64,000 nt of DNA from the NCBI RefSeq assembly GCF_005869935.1, contig NZ_SZQF01000008.1, positions 124,001 through 188,000 on the forward strand. Direction: 5' to 3'. Below, piece by piece: positions 8,464 through 17,584 of this stretch (position 1 is its first letter; the number at the start of each line of letters is the position of its first letter). The DNA is from Winogradskyella algicola. Lineage in GTDB: Bacteria > Bacteroidota > Bacteroidia > Flavobacteriales > Flavobacteriaceae. The position numbers were made by a program, and so were the translations under genes. Below the pieces are notes generated by a model. The model saw only the letters and a program-made list of their open reading frames with translations, made no database searches and had not been told where the DNA came from.

Positions 8464-8564
8464 TCAGTTCGAGTGTTTCGAGTTTACGAGAAATGTATCG
8501 AGAACTATTTTAGTTACTAAGCTTCTCGATACAAAATTCTTTTAGAATTTCACTCGAAGTGACG
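8464..8564. repeat. Dispersed CGAG-rich repeat, copy B (two inverted arms)
   Basis: The left arm runs from gtcagttcgagtg to tatcgagaact. The right arm runs from gcttctcgataca to cactcgaagtgac and is an imperfect inverse of the left. This is the fullest copy in the window and defines the family: copies A (2495) and C (7020) share its borders. It ends 6 nt before the secA stop, so it is probably transcribed in the secA 3' UTR and may form a long hairpin. Confidence 0.6.
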
Positions 8565-8570
8565 TTAGGT

Positions 8571-11500
8571 TTAGTCATTCACCAAAACCCATTCTCCTTT
8601 ATCTATTAATGGAATGGCTTGCTTGTATTTTACGACTTTACTTTCGCCACTCATTACATGCTTGATGGTTACTTTGTCATTACGACCAATTTTTGGTTGC
8701 TCTCTAACAATAGTTTCTACCACTTGTTGCTGTTGGCGAGATGCTCCTTGTCCTGCAGCTCTGCTTTGTGCAGCACGCTCGTCCATATTAGGGATTTCCT
8801 CTTTCTGCGTTTCAAGCTTTTCTTGCTTACGCTTTTTAGCTTCTTGGATGGTGTTTGCAGTTTCTTGAGGAATTTCACCTTTAAATAAGAACGAAATTAC
8901 ATCTTTATTCACCTGATCTATCATCGCTTTAAATAACTCAAAAGCTTCAAACTTATAAATCAATAACGGATCTTTTTGCTCGTGTACCGCTAACTGTACA
9001 GACTGCTTTAACTCATCCATTTTACGTAAATGTGTTTTCCAAGCGTCATCTACAATGGCAAGTGTAATGTTCTTTTCAAAATCATTAATCAATTGCTTAC
9101 CTTTTGTTTCGTAAGCTTTTTCTAAGTCTGTTACAACCTGTAAATTCTTAACACCATCTGTAAATGGCACAACGATACGCTTAAATCTGTCGCGTTGCGT
9201 GTTATACACATTTTCAATTACAGGATAGGCTAAGTCAGCCGCACGTTGCATTTTTTCGCGATAGTGCTTAAAGGCTTCTTTATAGATAACTCCAGCTATT
9301 TCTTGCTCACCCATTTTAGCAAAATCTGCTTCAGAAATTGGTGATGCCATTGAGAAGTAACGGATTAATTCGAACTCAAAGTTTTTGAAATCGTTAGCAG
9401 CTTTGTTACTTATTGCAATACCTTCTGAAGTATCAAAAATCATGTTTGCTAAATCTACACGAAGACGTTCTCCATGTAAAGCATGACGACGACGTTTGTA
9501 AACCACTTCACGTTGCGCGTTCATAACATCATCATACTCTAATAAACGCTTACGAACACCAAAGTTGTTTTCTTCAACTTTTTTCTGAGCACGCTCAATA
9601 GACTTAGAAATCATAGAATGCTGAATAACTTCACCTTCTTTAAGTCCCATTCTATCCATCATCTTAGCGATACGCTCAGAACCGAATAAACGCATTAAGT
9701 TATCTTCTAGAGATACATAGAATTGCGAACTTCCTGGATCTCCTTGACGACCAGCTCTACCACGCAACTGTCTGTCTACACGACGCGAATCGTGACGCTC
9801 TGTGCCAACAATGGCTAGACCACCAGCGTCTTTAACTTCGTCACTCAACTTAATATCTGTACCACGGCCAGCCATGTTAGTAGCAATCGTTACCTGACCA
9901 GCATTACCAGCTTCGGCAACAATCTCTGCCTCACGTTTATGCTGCTTCGCGTTAAGTACATTATGTGGAATCTTACGAATGCTCAGCATTTTTCCTAAAA
10001 GCTCAGAAATCTCAACGTTGGTTGTACCAATTAGTACTGGTCTTCCTGCGTTGGATAATTCTACAACTTCATCGATTACAGCATTATATTTTTCACGCTT
10101 TGTTTTATAAACTAAATCCTCTCTATCGTCTCTAGCAATTGGTCTGTTGGTAGGGATTTCAACCACATCTAACTTGTAGATTTCCCAGAACTCACCAGCT
10201 TCAGTAACCGCAGTACCTGTCATACCAGAGAGTTTGCGGTACATTCTAAAGTAATTTTGAAGTGTAACCGTTGCAAACGTTTGTGTGGCGGCTTCAATCT
10301 TTACGTTTTCTTTGGCTTCAATAGCCTGGTGAAGTCCGTCTGAGTAACGACGACCATCCATAATACGTCCAGTCTGTTCATCTACTATCATTACCTTATT
10401 ATCCATTACCACATACTGTACATCTTTTTCGAAAAGCGCATAGGCTTTTAGTAATTGGCTAAGGGTATGGATACGTTCCGATTTAATACCGAAGTCTCTA
10501 AATAATTCTTCCTTAAGAACTGCTTCTTCTTCTGATGAAAGCCCTTTGTTTTCAATCTTTGCAATTTCAGTTCCCATTTCTGGCATTACGAAGAAATTAG
10601 GATCGTCCTTGCCAGAAAGATAGTCAACACCTTTATCGGTTAATTCAACCTGATTGTTCTTTTCATCTATAACATAGTAGAGTTCTGCATCAACTTTTGG
10701 CATCTCTCTATTGTTATCTTGCATGTAGAAGTTTTCGGTTTTTTGAAGTAATTGTTTCACACCTTCTTCACTCAGAAACTTGATTAAGGCTTTATTCTTA
10801 GGAATACCTCTGTAAACACGTAATAACTGGAAACCACCTTCTTTGGTATCTCCTGATGCAATTAGTTTTTTAGCTTCGGCCAATACACCTACTAAATACT
10901 TACGTTGTACATCAACGATTTGACTTACTTTTGGTTTAAGTACATCAAATTCGTGTTCGTCTCCTTTTGGGATTGGACCAGATATAATCAATGGTGTACG
11001 CGCATCATCAATCAATACAGAGTCTACCTCATCGACGATAGCGTAGTGGTGTGGACGTTGTACTAAATCTTCAGGCGAATGCGCCATATTATCACGCAGG
11101 TAATCGAAACCAAATTCGTTGTTAGTACCGTAAGTGATGTCTGCGTTATAGGCTTTGCGACGTGCGTCTGAGTTTGGTGTGTGATAATCTATACAATCTA
11201 CACTCATACCATGAAACTCAAAAATTGGTGCCATCCAAGCGCTATCACGTTTTGCCAAGTAATCGTTTACCGTTACAAGGTGTACACCTTTTCCAGCAAG
11301 TGCATTAAGATAAACAGGTAATGTGGCTACTAAGGTTTTACCTTCACCTGTTTGCATTTCAGCAATTTTTCCTTGGTGCATTGCAATACCACCAATGAGC
11401 TGTACGTCATAGTGAATCATATCCCAAGTAATGGGTTTGCCAGCTGCATCCCAAGAGTTGGCCCAAATGGCTTGGTCACCATCTAGAGTAACGTAGTCTT

Positions 11501-11930
11501 TTGCGCCAGACACTTCTCTGTCGAACGCATTAGCAGTTACTGAAATCTCAGTATTATGTACAAAACGCTTAGCAGTTTCTTTAACTACAGCAAAGGCTTC
11601 TGGTAAAATATCGTTGAGTACACCTTCTGTTACTTCATAAATTTCGTCTTCTATTTTATCAGCTTCTTGGTAGATATCTTCGCGCTCGTCGATATCTTCT
11701 GTGTCTTCAGCTTTTGCTAAAAGCTCGTTTTGTCTTTCTAGAAGAGGTTTACGTGCATCTGCTATTTTTTGTTTGAACTCCGTAGTTTTAGCTCTTAATT
11801 CATCGTGTGATAAGGCTTCAAGTGCTTGCTCAAAGGTTTTTATTTTGTCTACGATTGGTTTAATGGCACTAACGTCTTGTTTAGATTTATCTCCTACAAA
11901 TACCTTTAGTACTTTATCTAATATGCCCAT
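8571..11930 (-). CDS. secA: Preprotein translocase ATPase SecA
   Basis: 1119 residues. SecA is the motor that drives unfolded preproteins through SecYEG at the inner membrane. Visible are Walker A MQTGEGKT (192-199), DEVD (300-303), the preprotein cross-linking region, the NBD2 motif TNMAGRGTDIKLSDE, the Q-R-x-GRAGRQGDPG motif and the helical scaffold. It is longer than E. coli SecA (901) because of insertions typical of Bacteroidota, including about residues 335-420. The C-terminus ends KHVMSGESKVVKYKQA... without the zinc-binding CXC...CH tail, as usual for this phylum. The start is an ATG, with no partner genes adjacent. Confidence 0.97.
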   Translation of the reverse strand: MGILDKVLKVFVGDKSKQDVSAIKPIVDKIKTFEQALEALSHDELRAKTTEFKQKIADARKPLLERQNELLAKAEDTEDIDEREDIYQEADKIEDEIYEVTEGVLNDILPEAFAVVKETAKRFVHNTEISVTANAFDREVSGAKDYVTLDGDQAIWANSWDAAGKPITWDMIHYDVQLIGGIAMHQGKIAEMQTGEGKTLVATLPVYLNALAGKGVHLVTVNDYLAKRDSAWMAPIFEFHGMSVDCIDYHTPNSDARRKAYNADITYGTNNEFGFDYLRDNMAHSPEDLVQRPHHYAIVDEVDSVLIDDARTPLIISGPIPKGDEHEFDVLKPKVSQIVDVQRKYLVGVLAEAKKLIASGDTKEGGFQLLRVYRGIPKNKALIKFLSEEGVKQLLQKTENFYMQDNNREMPKVDAELYYVIDEKNNQVELTDKGVDYLSGKDDPNFFVMPEMGTEIAKIENKGLSSEEEAVLKEELFRDFGIKSERIHTLSQLLKAYALFEKDVQYVVMDNKVMIVDEQTGRIMDGRRYSDGLHQAIEAKENVKIEAATQTFATVTLQNYFRMYRKLSGMTGTAVTEAGEFWEIYKLDVVEIPTNRPIARDDREDLVYKTKREKYNAVIDEVVELSNAGRPVLIGTTNVEISELLGKMLSIRKIPHNVLNAKQHKREAEIVAEAGNAGQVTIATNMAGRGTDIKLSDEVKDAGGLAIVGTERHDSRRVDRQLRGRAGRQGDPGSSQFYVSLEDNLMRLFGSERIAKMMDRMGLKEGEVIQHSMISKSIERAQKKVEENNFGVRKRLLEYDDVMNAQREVVYKRRRHALHGERLRVDLANMIFDTSEGIAISNKAANDFKNFEFELIRYFSMASPISEADFAKMGEQEIAGVIYKEAFKHYREKMQRAADLAYPVIENVYNTQRDRFKRIVVPFTDGVKNLQVVTDLEKAYETKGKQLINDFEKNITLAIVDDAWKTHLRKMDELKQSVQLAVHEQKDPLLIYKFEAFELFKAMIDQVNKDVISFLFKGEIPQETANTIQEAKKRKQEKLETQKEEIPNMDERAAQSRAAGQGASRQQQQVVETIVREQPKIGRNDKVTIKHVMSGESKVVKYKQAIPLIDKGEWVLVND

Positions 11931-12052
11931 TTTATGTGTTTTTTCAGCTTTTTAACAAGCTGTTTTAATTGCTTAATTTTGAATATACACCAACAAAGTC
12001 CCTAAATTATAGAAACGATAATTTTGATGTAAATTTTCGAACTTTCGAAAAT

Positions 12053-12094
12053 AAAAAAAGTCTCTCAGTTAAGTTAACGCAAGAGACTTTTTTT
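12053..12094 (-). terminator. Rho-independent terminator after the DUF2795 gene
   Basis: Perfect 13-nt arms, AAAAAAAGTCTCT and AGAGACTTTTTTT, around a 16-nt loop, starting 17 nt past the stop of the DUF2795 gene. A and T tracts on either side make it usable on both strands. It separates that gene from secA, which must have its own promoter in 11931-12052. Confidence 0.8.
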
Positions 12095-12110
12095 ATAATA
12101 ATATTATATG

Positions 12111-12332
12111 TTAATATTCATCCTCGTTCCAGAGGTAATCTTCATCTGTTGGATAGTCTGGCCAAATTTCTTCAATAGAATCGTAGGAATCTCCTTCGTC
12201 TTCAATTGATTGTAAATTTTCTACAACTTCTAGAGGTGCTCCGGTTCTAATCGCATAGTCTATAAGCTCATCTTTTGTTGCTGGCCAAGGTGCATCACTT
12301 AAATACGATGCTAATTCTAATGTCCAATACAT
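12111..12332 (-). CDS. DUF2795 family protein
   Basis: 73 residues, very acidic, starting MYWTLELASYLSDAPWPATKDELIDYAIRTGAP in two conserved blocks. This matches the small DUF2795 proteins that sit next to secA in many flavobacteria. The N-terminal half is a predicted helical fold and the C-terminal tail is D/E/Y-rich. Function is not known. It has its own good promoter (12358-12388) and terminator, so it is a single-gene unit. Confidence 0.85.
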   Translation of the reverse strand: MYWTLELASYLSDAPWPATKDELIDYAIRTGAPLEVVENLQSIEDEGDSYDSIEEIWPDYPTDEDYLWNEDEY

Positions 12333-12357
12333 TTGCGTTGTGTGTTTTAATTTTTTG

Positions 12358-12388
12358 CAAAAATAATTTTTTAGCTGAATTATTCAAG
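12358..12388 (-). promoter_or_regulatory. Bacteroidota promoter for the DUF2795 gene
   Basis: Read on the minus strand: CTTG, 19-nt spacer, TATTTTTG. This matches TTG-N19-TAnnTTTG and lies 25 nt upstream of the ATG at 12332. The same CTTG-N19-TATTTTTG arrangement precedes the SurA-like gene at 62161. Confidence 0.65.
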
Positions 12389-12492
12389 AAAAAAATAAAT
12401 TATTTATTCATTAATAAAAAGAACGTGTAATCTTTAACTTCATTAAACCTAAATATAGTATTATTAAGGTTGAATAACTGAATGTTATAAGA

Positions 12493-13068
12493 TTACGATT
12501 CTTTTTGAGGAATCCACTTAATTTCTTCAGCTTTTAAATCATGTGACAACTTCCGTGCCAACACAAAAAGGTAGTCAGAAAGACGGTTGATGTACATTAA
12601 AGTTTCTGGTTGAAAAGGCTCTAAGTCATTAAGATGCGAAGCTAAGCGTTCTGCTCTGCGGCACACTGTACGTGCTATATGACAGAATGACACGGTTTGA
12701 TGGCCACCAGGTAACACAAAATGCGTCATTGGTGGCAGACTCGCTTCCATAGTATCCATTTCCTTTTCTAAACGCTCTATATCTTCGTTGGATATTTTTG
12801 GAATTTTTAAGCGTTGCTCACCATTTTTTAAAGTGGCTTTTTCGGGATCGGTTGCTAAAATAGCACCAATAGTAAATAACCGATCTTGAATATGCATTAA
12901 AGTGTTTTTGTACAACTGGTCAATGTCTTGATCTCTTATAAGGCCTATGTGTGAGTTAAGCTCATCAATAGTGCCGTAACTTTCTATGCGAATATGATGT
13001 TTAGGAACACGTGTACCTCCAAATAGAGCAGTTGTTCCTTTGTCACCTGTTTTTGTGTATACTTTCAT
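12493..13068 (-). CDS. Cob(I)yrinic acid a,c-diamide adenosyltransferase, PduO type
   Basis: 191 residues. The enzyme transfers the adenosyl group of ATP to Co(I) of corrinoids to make adenosylcobalamin. The N-terminus MKVYTKTGDKGTTALFGG is the PduO-type ATP-binding signature. The IESYGTIDELNSHIG block and the C-terminal RLSDYLFVLAR, with the R-R-A-E-R element before it, are the remaining family motifs. Length is normal for the family. It is not next to other cobalamin genes, so it probably serves imported corrinoid for methylmalonyl-CoA mutase or ribonucleotide reductase elsewhere (inference). Confidence 0.93.
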   Translation of the reverse strand: MKVYTKTGDKGTTALFGGTRVPKHHIRIESYGTIDELNSHIGLIRDQDIDQLYKNTLMHIQDRLFTIGAILATDPEKATLKNGEQRLKIPKISNEDIERLEKEMDTMEASLPPMTHFVLPGGHQTVSFCHIARTVCRRAERLASHLNDLEPFQPETLMYINRLSDYLFVLARKLSHDLKAEEIKWIPQKES

Positions 13069-13217
13069 AAAGACAAATTTACGAGTTAAAAGTTGTAAAG
13101 TAAAAAGTTAGCGGAATTGATTAACCGTTTATTTAACTAGTTGTTTATTGGTTAGGTGTTGAGATGTTTATGGATTTATTCGATTTTTTAGTTTCACTAC
13201 TCACTACTCACTACTCA

Positions 13218-13904
13218 CTAATTATAAGTGTCACTTTCAATCATGCCATCACGTAAACGAATAACACGTTTGGCGTGGGCTGCGATATCTTCTTCGTGAG
13301 TCACCATAATTACAGTATTGCCAGAAGCATGGATTTGATCAAATAATTCCATGATTTCTAAAGAAGTTTTTGAGTCTAAATTACCTGTAGGCTCATCGGC
13401 TAAGATGATGGAAGGTTTGTTTACAAGGGCACGACCTACAGCAACGCGTTGTCTTTGTCCTCCCGAAAGCTGATTTGGTTTATGATCCATACGATCAGCC
13501 AAACCAACATCAGTCAATACTTCAGAGGCTCTATCCACACGTTCTTTTTTAGAAGCACCTGCATAAACCATTGGTAAAGCAACGTTTTCTAAAGCTGTGG
13601 TTCTTGGCAATAGATTAAAGGTTTGAAAAACAAAACCTATTTCAGTATTTCTAATATCTGCGAGTTCATCATCTGTCATTTGGCTAACGTCTTTGCCATT
13701 AAGATTGTAAGAGCCAGCAGTGGGTGTGTCCAAGCAACCGAGTAGATTCATTAGTGTAGATTTACCAGAACCAGAAGGTCCCATAATGGCAACATATTCG
13801 CCTCGTTTTATATCTAGATCTATGCCTTTTAGAACATGAACAGTTTCTTGTCCTAATTTAAAATCTCTTATTATGCCTCTTATCTCAATGACGTTGTCGC
13901 TCAT
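13218..13904 (-). CDS. ABC transporter ATPase, LolD/MacB type
   Basis: 228 residues. Walker A GPSGSGKS at 42-49, Q-loop [10 protein letters not shown], signature [15 protein letters not shown] near 142 and Walker [16 protein letters not shown] are all intact, and the H-loop MVTHEE follows. The N-x-L-P and GNLDSKT pattern is the MacB/LolD/FtsE group, which power permeases for lipoprotein release or efflux from the inner membrane. No permease gene is adjacent, so the partner is encoded elsewhere. The start is an ATG. Confidence 0.88.
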   Translation of the reverse strand: MSDNVIEIRGIIRDFKLGQETVHVLKGIDLDIKRGEYVAIMGPSGSGKSTLMNLLGCLDTPTAGSYNLNGKDVSQMTDDELADIRNTEIGFVFQTFNLLPRTTALENVALPMVYAGASKKERVDRASEVLTDVGLADRMDHKPNQLSGGQRQRVAVGRALVNKPSIILADEPTGNLDSKTSLEIMELFDQIHASGNTVIMVTHEEDIAAHAKRVIRLRDGMIESDTYN

Positions 13905-13992
13905 ATAAAAACTCTGTTGGTTGCTTAAATCCTCTGCAAGATAAAGAATTTAAAAATCAGTTTGTCAATAAGACGTTAAAGTTGTCGGCTTG

Positions 13993-14763
13993 TTACAATC
14001 TTATTCTAAAATGTTCTTTCGCTTGTTCTTTTCTAAAAAATACGAAGCCTAAATAGAAACAATCTACAGTGACAATAACAGCATTGTGAGACTTAATATA
14101 TTCCCAAGCTTCTGTCATTCCTTTAGACCAATAGATGTCGTCAAAAATAAATACCGAATCGTTATGTGCTTTAGGTAAAAGCGCTTCAAAATATTGAATA
14201 GTTGCTTCTTTGTTATGATGGCCGTCAAAATAGATGCAATCGAATTCAGTTTCTTCGATTTTTTTAATTTCAGAAGTAAACGCACCAACTTTAAAACTAA
14301 TATTGTTTATAGATCGATTTTGAAATTGGGATTTGGTAAAATCGGATGTGTTTTTGCAACCTTCAATTGTTAAGATTTTTGAATCTTTGTTAGCAAAAGC
14401 AAAAGCAAAAGCACCCATTCCTAGACTTGTACCCAATTCTAAAACAGAATTTAATTTGAAATACTGAGCAACTCTAAATAGTAGTTTTGCTTCTTTTTTT
14501 GAACTACTAGACGTATTGACCATTTTGCTGACCTTGCGGAAACTACTGTCTAAGGTTTTTGAGCCTTCACCTAAATCCGTTATTTGAAGTATAACGTTTG
14601 AAGTTTTGAGAGCTTTTCTATAATGCTGAAGCTTTTTATATGCATCGTATGTCTTATTGTCGTATAAACATTTGGTAACAAACTGATATACAAAAGGCGA
14701 ATGCACACCGTGTTGGTTGGTGGCTTTAAACAGGAATTTTATATATGCTATTATTTGATACAT
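13993..14763 (-). CDS. Class I SAM-dependent methyltransferase
   Basis: About 256 residues from the ATG at 14763. The longer frame reaches a TTG at 14805, close to the end of the ABC-F gene, and adds an unlikely MRSRHICLL leader. Motif I is VLELGTSLGMGAFAFA, motif II is ILTIEG and motif IV is FDCIYFDGHH, like O-methyltransferase-3 type enzymes. The conserved N-terminal block NQHGVHSPFVYQFV is shared with flavobacterial orthologues. It follows the ABC-F gene by 47 nt and may be co-transcribed. Substrate unknown. Confidence 0.8.
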   Translation of the reverse strand: MYQIIAYIKFLFKATNQHGVHSPFVYQFVTKCLYDNKTYDAYKKLQHYRKALKTSNVILQITDLGEGSKTLDSSFRKVSKMVNTSSSSKKEAKLLFRVAQYFKLNSVLELGTSLGMGAFAFAFANKDSKILTIEGCKNTSDFTKSQFQNRSINNISFKVGAFTSEIKKIEETEFDCIYFDGHHNKEATIQYFEALLPKAHNDSVFIFDDIYWSKGMTEAWEYIKSHNAVIVTVDCFYLGFVFFRKEQAKEHFRIRL

Positions 14764-14810
14764 TATATGAGATTGCCATAGCAGACAAATGTGTCTGCTT
14801 CGCAAAGACT

Positions 14811-16673
14811 TTAACCTTCTAGTTTTTCTGCCAATTCAAACCAACGTAGTTCTTTTTCTTCAATACTATCAATTATAACTTGTAGTTCTTCGGACAGTTT
14901 GTTGATATCTTCTTGTGATAAATTAGGATTATTAAACTTGGCCTCTAAAGCTTTTTTGTCTAATTCCAATGAGCGAATTTTGGATTCTAAATTCTTGTAT
15001 TCCTTTTGTTCGTTGTATGATAGTTTTGCAGCTTCGTTTTGTTTAACAGCTTCAGTATTGTCTGTTTTTTCAGTGTTTTCTATTTGTTTTGGTTGGCTAC
15101 TGTCGTAAGCTCTAAAATCTGAATAATTTCCTGGAAAATCTTCAATAACGCCTTCGCCTCTAAATACAAAAAGATGGTCTACAATTTTATCCATAAAGTA
15201 GCGGTCGTGTGATACAACTAAAAGCACACCTGGGAAATCCATAAGGAAATCTTCGAGGACATTTAGTGTTACAATATCTAAATCATTGGTTGGCTCATCT
15301 AAAATTAAAACATTTGGATTCTGAATTAAAACCGTACATAAGTACAGACGTTTTTGCTCGCCACCACTTAGTTTTTCAACAAAATCATATTGTTTTTTTC
15401 TGTCGAAAAGAAAGCGTTCTAAAAGTTGTTGCGCACTTATTTGCCTCCCTTTTGCTAGTGGAATGTAATCCCCAAATTGTCTAATGACATCAATTACTTT
15501 TTGTTCAGGCTTTACTGTGATACCACCTTGGGTGTAATAACCGATTTTTACAGTTTCGCCAATAACGATTTTTCCACCATCGGCGTTAAGACTTCCGGTT
15601 AATAAATTTAAAAAGGTTGATTTTCCTGTTCCGTTTTTACCAATAATACCGATACGTTCGCCTTTTTTAAACGTGTAATCAAATCCATCTAAAATTTTCT
15701 TGTCTTTAAACGCTTTAGATACATTATGAAACTCAATGATTTTGCTACCAAGACGTTCCATATTAATTTCTAGCTGCACTTGATGGTCCTTTCTACGTTG
15801 ATGCGCTTTCTTTTTTATTTCAAAAAAGTCATCAATTCTACTTTTAGATTTTGTCGTACGTGCTTTGGGTTGGCGACGCATCCAGTCGAGTTCCTTTTTG
15901 TATAGTTGTTTGGCTTTACCGGTTTCAATAGCTTCATTTTCAATTCGAGCTTCCTTCTTTTCAAGATAATACGAGTAGTTACCCTTATAAGTGTAAAGTT
16001 GTCCTTGGTCTAATTCAATTATTTCATTACATACACGCTCTAAAAAGTAACGGTCGTGCGTAACCATAAAAAGCGTTTGTTGGGTTTTGGCAAAGTAATC
16101 TTCAAGCCATTCTATCATTTCTAAATCGAGATGATTCGTAGGCTCATCTAAAATTAAGATGTCTGGTTTGCTTAATAGTGCCTGTGCCAATGCCAAACGC
16201 TTTTTTTGACCACCTGAAAGTGTATTTACTTTTATTGACAAATCGTCTAGCTTTAATTGCGATAGGATTTGTTGGTATTGTGTTTCAAATTCCCAAGCAT
16301 TATTTCTATCCATAGCCTCAAAAGCGAGCTGATAGGCTTCTGTGTCTTCTGGATGTTTAAGTGCTTTTTCGTAGGCTTCAATGACTTTTAAAACAGGAAT
16401 GTCGGATGCAAAAATGGTTTCTTCAATAGTGAGTTTAGGATCTAAATCTGGTTCTTGATCCAAGAATGCCAAACGCAGTTCTTTTCTAACAACAACTTGC
16501 CCTTCATCTGGTGTGTCTTTTCCAGAGAGGATATTGAGAATTGAGGTTTTTCCACTTCCGTTTTTAGCAACAAAAGCAATCTTTTGGTCTTTATGTATGC
16601 TAAATGATAAATCTTGAAAGAGGACTAATTCTCCGTAAGATTTTGATATATTTTCTACGTTGAGGTAATTCAA
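14811..16673 (-). CDS. ABC-F family ATPase, Uup type
   Basis: 620 residues with two ABC domains and no membrane segment. Domain 1 has Walker A AKNGSGKT near 37 and LSGGQKKRLALAQAL; domain 2 has GKNGTGKS and LSGGEQKRLYLCTVL. The interdomain linker is basic, and the C-terminal about 80 residues form a coiled coil starting near EAAKLSYNEQKEYKNLE, as in Uup. ABC-F proteins act on ribosomes, and Uup also binds DNA. The start codon is TTG: translation MNYLNVENISKSYGE from that codon is the normal family N-terminus and no ATG precedes it. Confidence 0.9.
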   Translation of the reverse strand: MNYLNVENISKSYGELVLFQDLSFSIHKDQKIAFVAKNGSGKTSILNILSGKDTPDEGQVVVRKELRLAFLDQEPDLDPKLTIEETIFASDIPVLKVIEAYEKALKHPEDTEAYQLAFEAMDRNNAWEFETQYQQILSQLKLDDLSIKVNTLSGGQKKRLALAQALLSKPDILILDEPTNHLDLEMIEWLEDYFAKTQQTLFMVTHDRYFLERVCNEIIELDQGQLYTYKGNYSYYLEKKEARIENEAIETGKAKQLYKKELDWMRRQPKARTTKSKSRIDDFFEIKKKAHQRRKDHQVQLEINMERLGSKIIEFHNVSKAFKDKKILDGFDYTFKKGERIGIIGKNGTGKSTFLNLLTGSLNADGGKIVIGETVKIGYYTQGGITVKPEQKVIDVIRQFGDYIPLAKGRQISAQQLLERFLFDRKKQYDFVEKLSGGEQKRLYLCTVLIQNPNVLILDEPTNDLDIVTLNVLEDFLMDFPGVLLVVSHDRYFMDKIVDHLFVFRGEGVIEDFPGNYSDFRAYDSSQPKQIENTEKTDNTEAVKQNEAAKLSYNEQKEYKNLESKIRSLELDKKALEAKFNNPNLSQEDINKLSEELQVIIDSIEEKELRWFELAEKLEG

Positions 16674-16728
16674 ACTTTGTTATATTTTATGCAAAGAACG
16701 GAAATAAACCAAAAAGAAACCTAATAGT

Positions 16729-16758
16729 TTTGTTATTGGTGGTGATACATTATATTTG
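16729..16758 (+). promoter_or_regulatory. Promoter of the polysaccharide locus
   Basis: TTTG (16729-16732), an 18-nt spacer and TATATTTG (16751-16758) fit the Bacteroidota -33/-7 consensus. It lies 22 nt before the ATG of the first gene of the locus, in the divergent gap with the ABC-F gene. As 23 genes follow with few gaps, this is the likely main promoter of the locus. Confidence 0.65.
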
Positions 16759-16780
16759 TCAGTAAACATCTATAATACTT

Positions 16781-17581
16781 ATGAGAAGCATCAAGCTCTT
16801 GATTATTGTTCTTAGCAGCATTTTTATCTCGTCATGTATTCCACATAAAGACATCGTTTATTTACAAAATAAAGAGGGAGCTATTAATGATACAATACCT
16901 TATGATTTATCCGAAGTACAGAAGCCTTATCGAATTCAGATTGATGATATTTTAAATATTAGGATTAAAGTTTTAGACCAAAACAATACTCAGATTTTTA
17001 ACCCTATTGGTGAGGCTAATTTAAATGCAGATAGTGCTGAGCGCGCCTATTTTGATGGCTTTACTGTAGATATACATGGTAATATTAGAATTCCTAATCT
17101 AGGTACTTTAAATGTACTTGGTTACACTGCAGATGAAATTGAAAAAATGATTGAGCAAAAGTTGCTAGATGAACAATTTAAAGAAACTGCTAATGTTTTT
17201 GTTACAGTTAAATTGGCTGGGTTGCGATATACTGCAACAGGTGAAATAAATAGCCCAGGGACAGTTACTCTTTTTAAAGAGCGTGTTAATATTTTTGAAG
17301 CTATTGCTAATGCTGGTGAAATTCCTATAACTGGTAATAGAAAAGAAGTGATGATTATTAGGCAATATCCGCAAGGGCAAAAAATACATCATTTAGATTT
17401 AACAGATATCAATGTTATGAAATCACCATACTATTATATACAGCCCAATGATATGATTTACGTAAAACCATTGAAACAAAAATCGACTGGTACGGGAGAA
17501 ACAGCTGTATCAAGTTTAGCCACAATAGCCACCGTAGTATCATTGATTACTTCTGGTGTGTTAATTTTTACAAGACTTTAA
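16781..17581 (+). CDS. Wza-like polysaccharide export outer-membrane lipoprotein
   Basis: 266 residues. The signal peptide ends in lipobox ISSC (Cys19). A Poly_export domain follows (YRIQIDDILNIRIKVLDQ near 48) and then a SLBB domain (YTATGEINSPGTVTLFKERVNIFEAIANAGEI). The C-terminus has a short hydrophobic segment (VSSLATIATVVSLITSGVLIF), as in Bacteroidota homologues. It would form the outer-membrane exit pore for the polymer and pair with the Wzc-like protein, whose ATG lies 3 nt after its stop. First gene of the 29-kb locus. Confidence 0.9.
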   Translation: MRSIKLLIIVLSSIFISSCIPHKDIVYLQNKEGAINDTIPYDLSEVQKPYRIQIDDILNIRIKVLDQNNTQIFNPIGEANLNADSAERAYFDGFTVDIHGNIRIPNLGTLNVLGYTADEIEKMIEQKLLDEQFKETANVFVTVKLAGLRYTATGEINSPGTVTLFKERVNIFEAIANAGEIPITGNRKEVMIIRQYPQGQKIHHLDLTDINVMKSPYYYIQPNDMIYVKPLKQKSTGTGETAVSSLATIATVVSLITSGVLIFTRL

Positions 17582-17584
17582 TAG

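Larger units (their letters stand above)
8234..8570. other. 337-nt intergenic region with hairpins and repeats
   Basis: No gene is supported here. The first about 110 nt contain a short plus-strand open stretch (reading EVAQALIGITASVSILEKS after a stop) that may be decayed coding sequence. The rest holds the AATCCTGATG hairpin, the CTGAA/TTCAG hairpin and the two-armed CGAG-rich repeat before the 3' end of secA. Confidence 0.5.

Noticed and set aside
2483-8570. CGAG-rich repeats as tRNA T-arms or CRISPR repeats
   Set aside because: No cloverleaf can be drawn around the TTCGA strings and the copies are not regularly spaced.
13074-13081. CAAATTTA (TAAATTTG on minus) as promoter of the cobalamin adenosyltransferase gene
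   Set aside because: It would place the transcript start at the ATG itself and no -33 box is present, so it is too close to be accepted.
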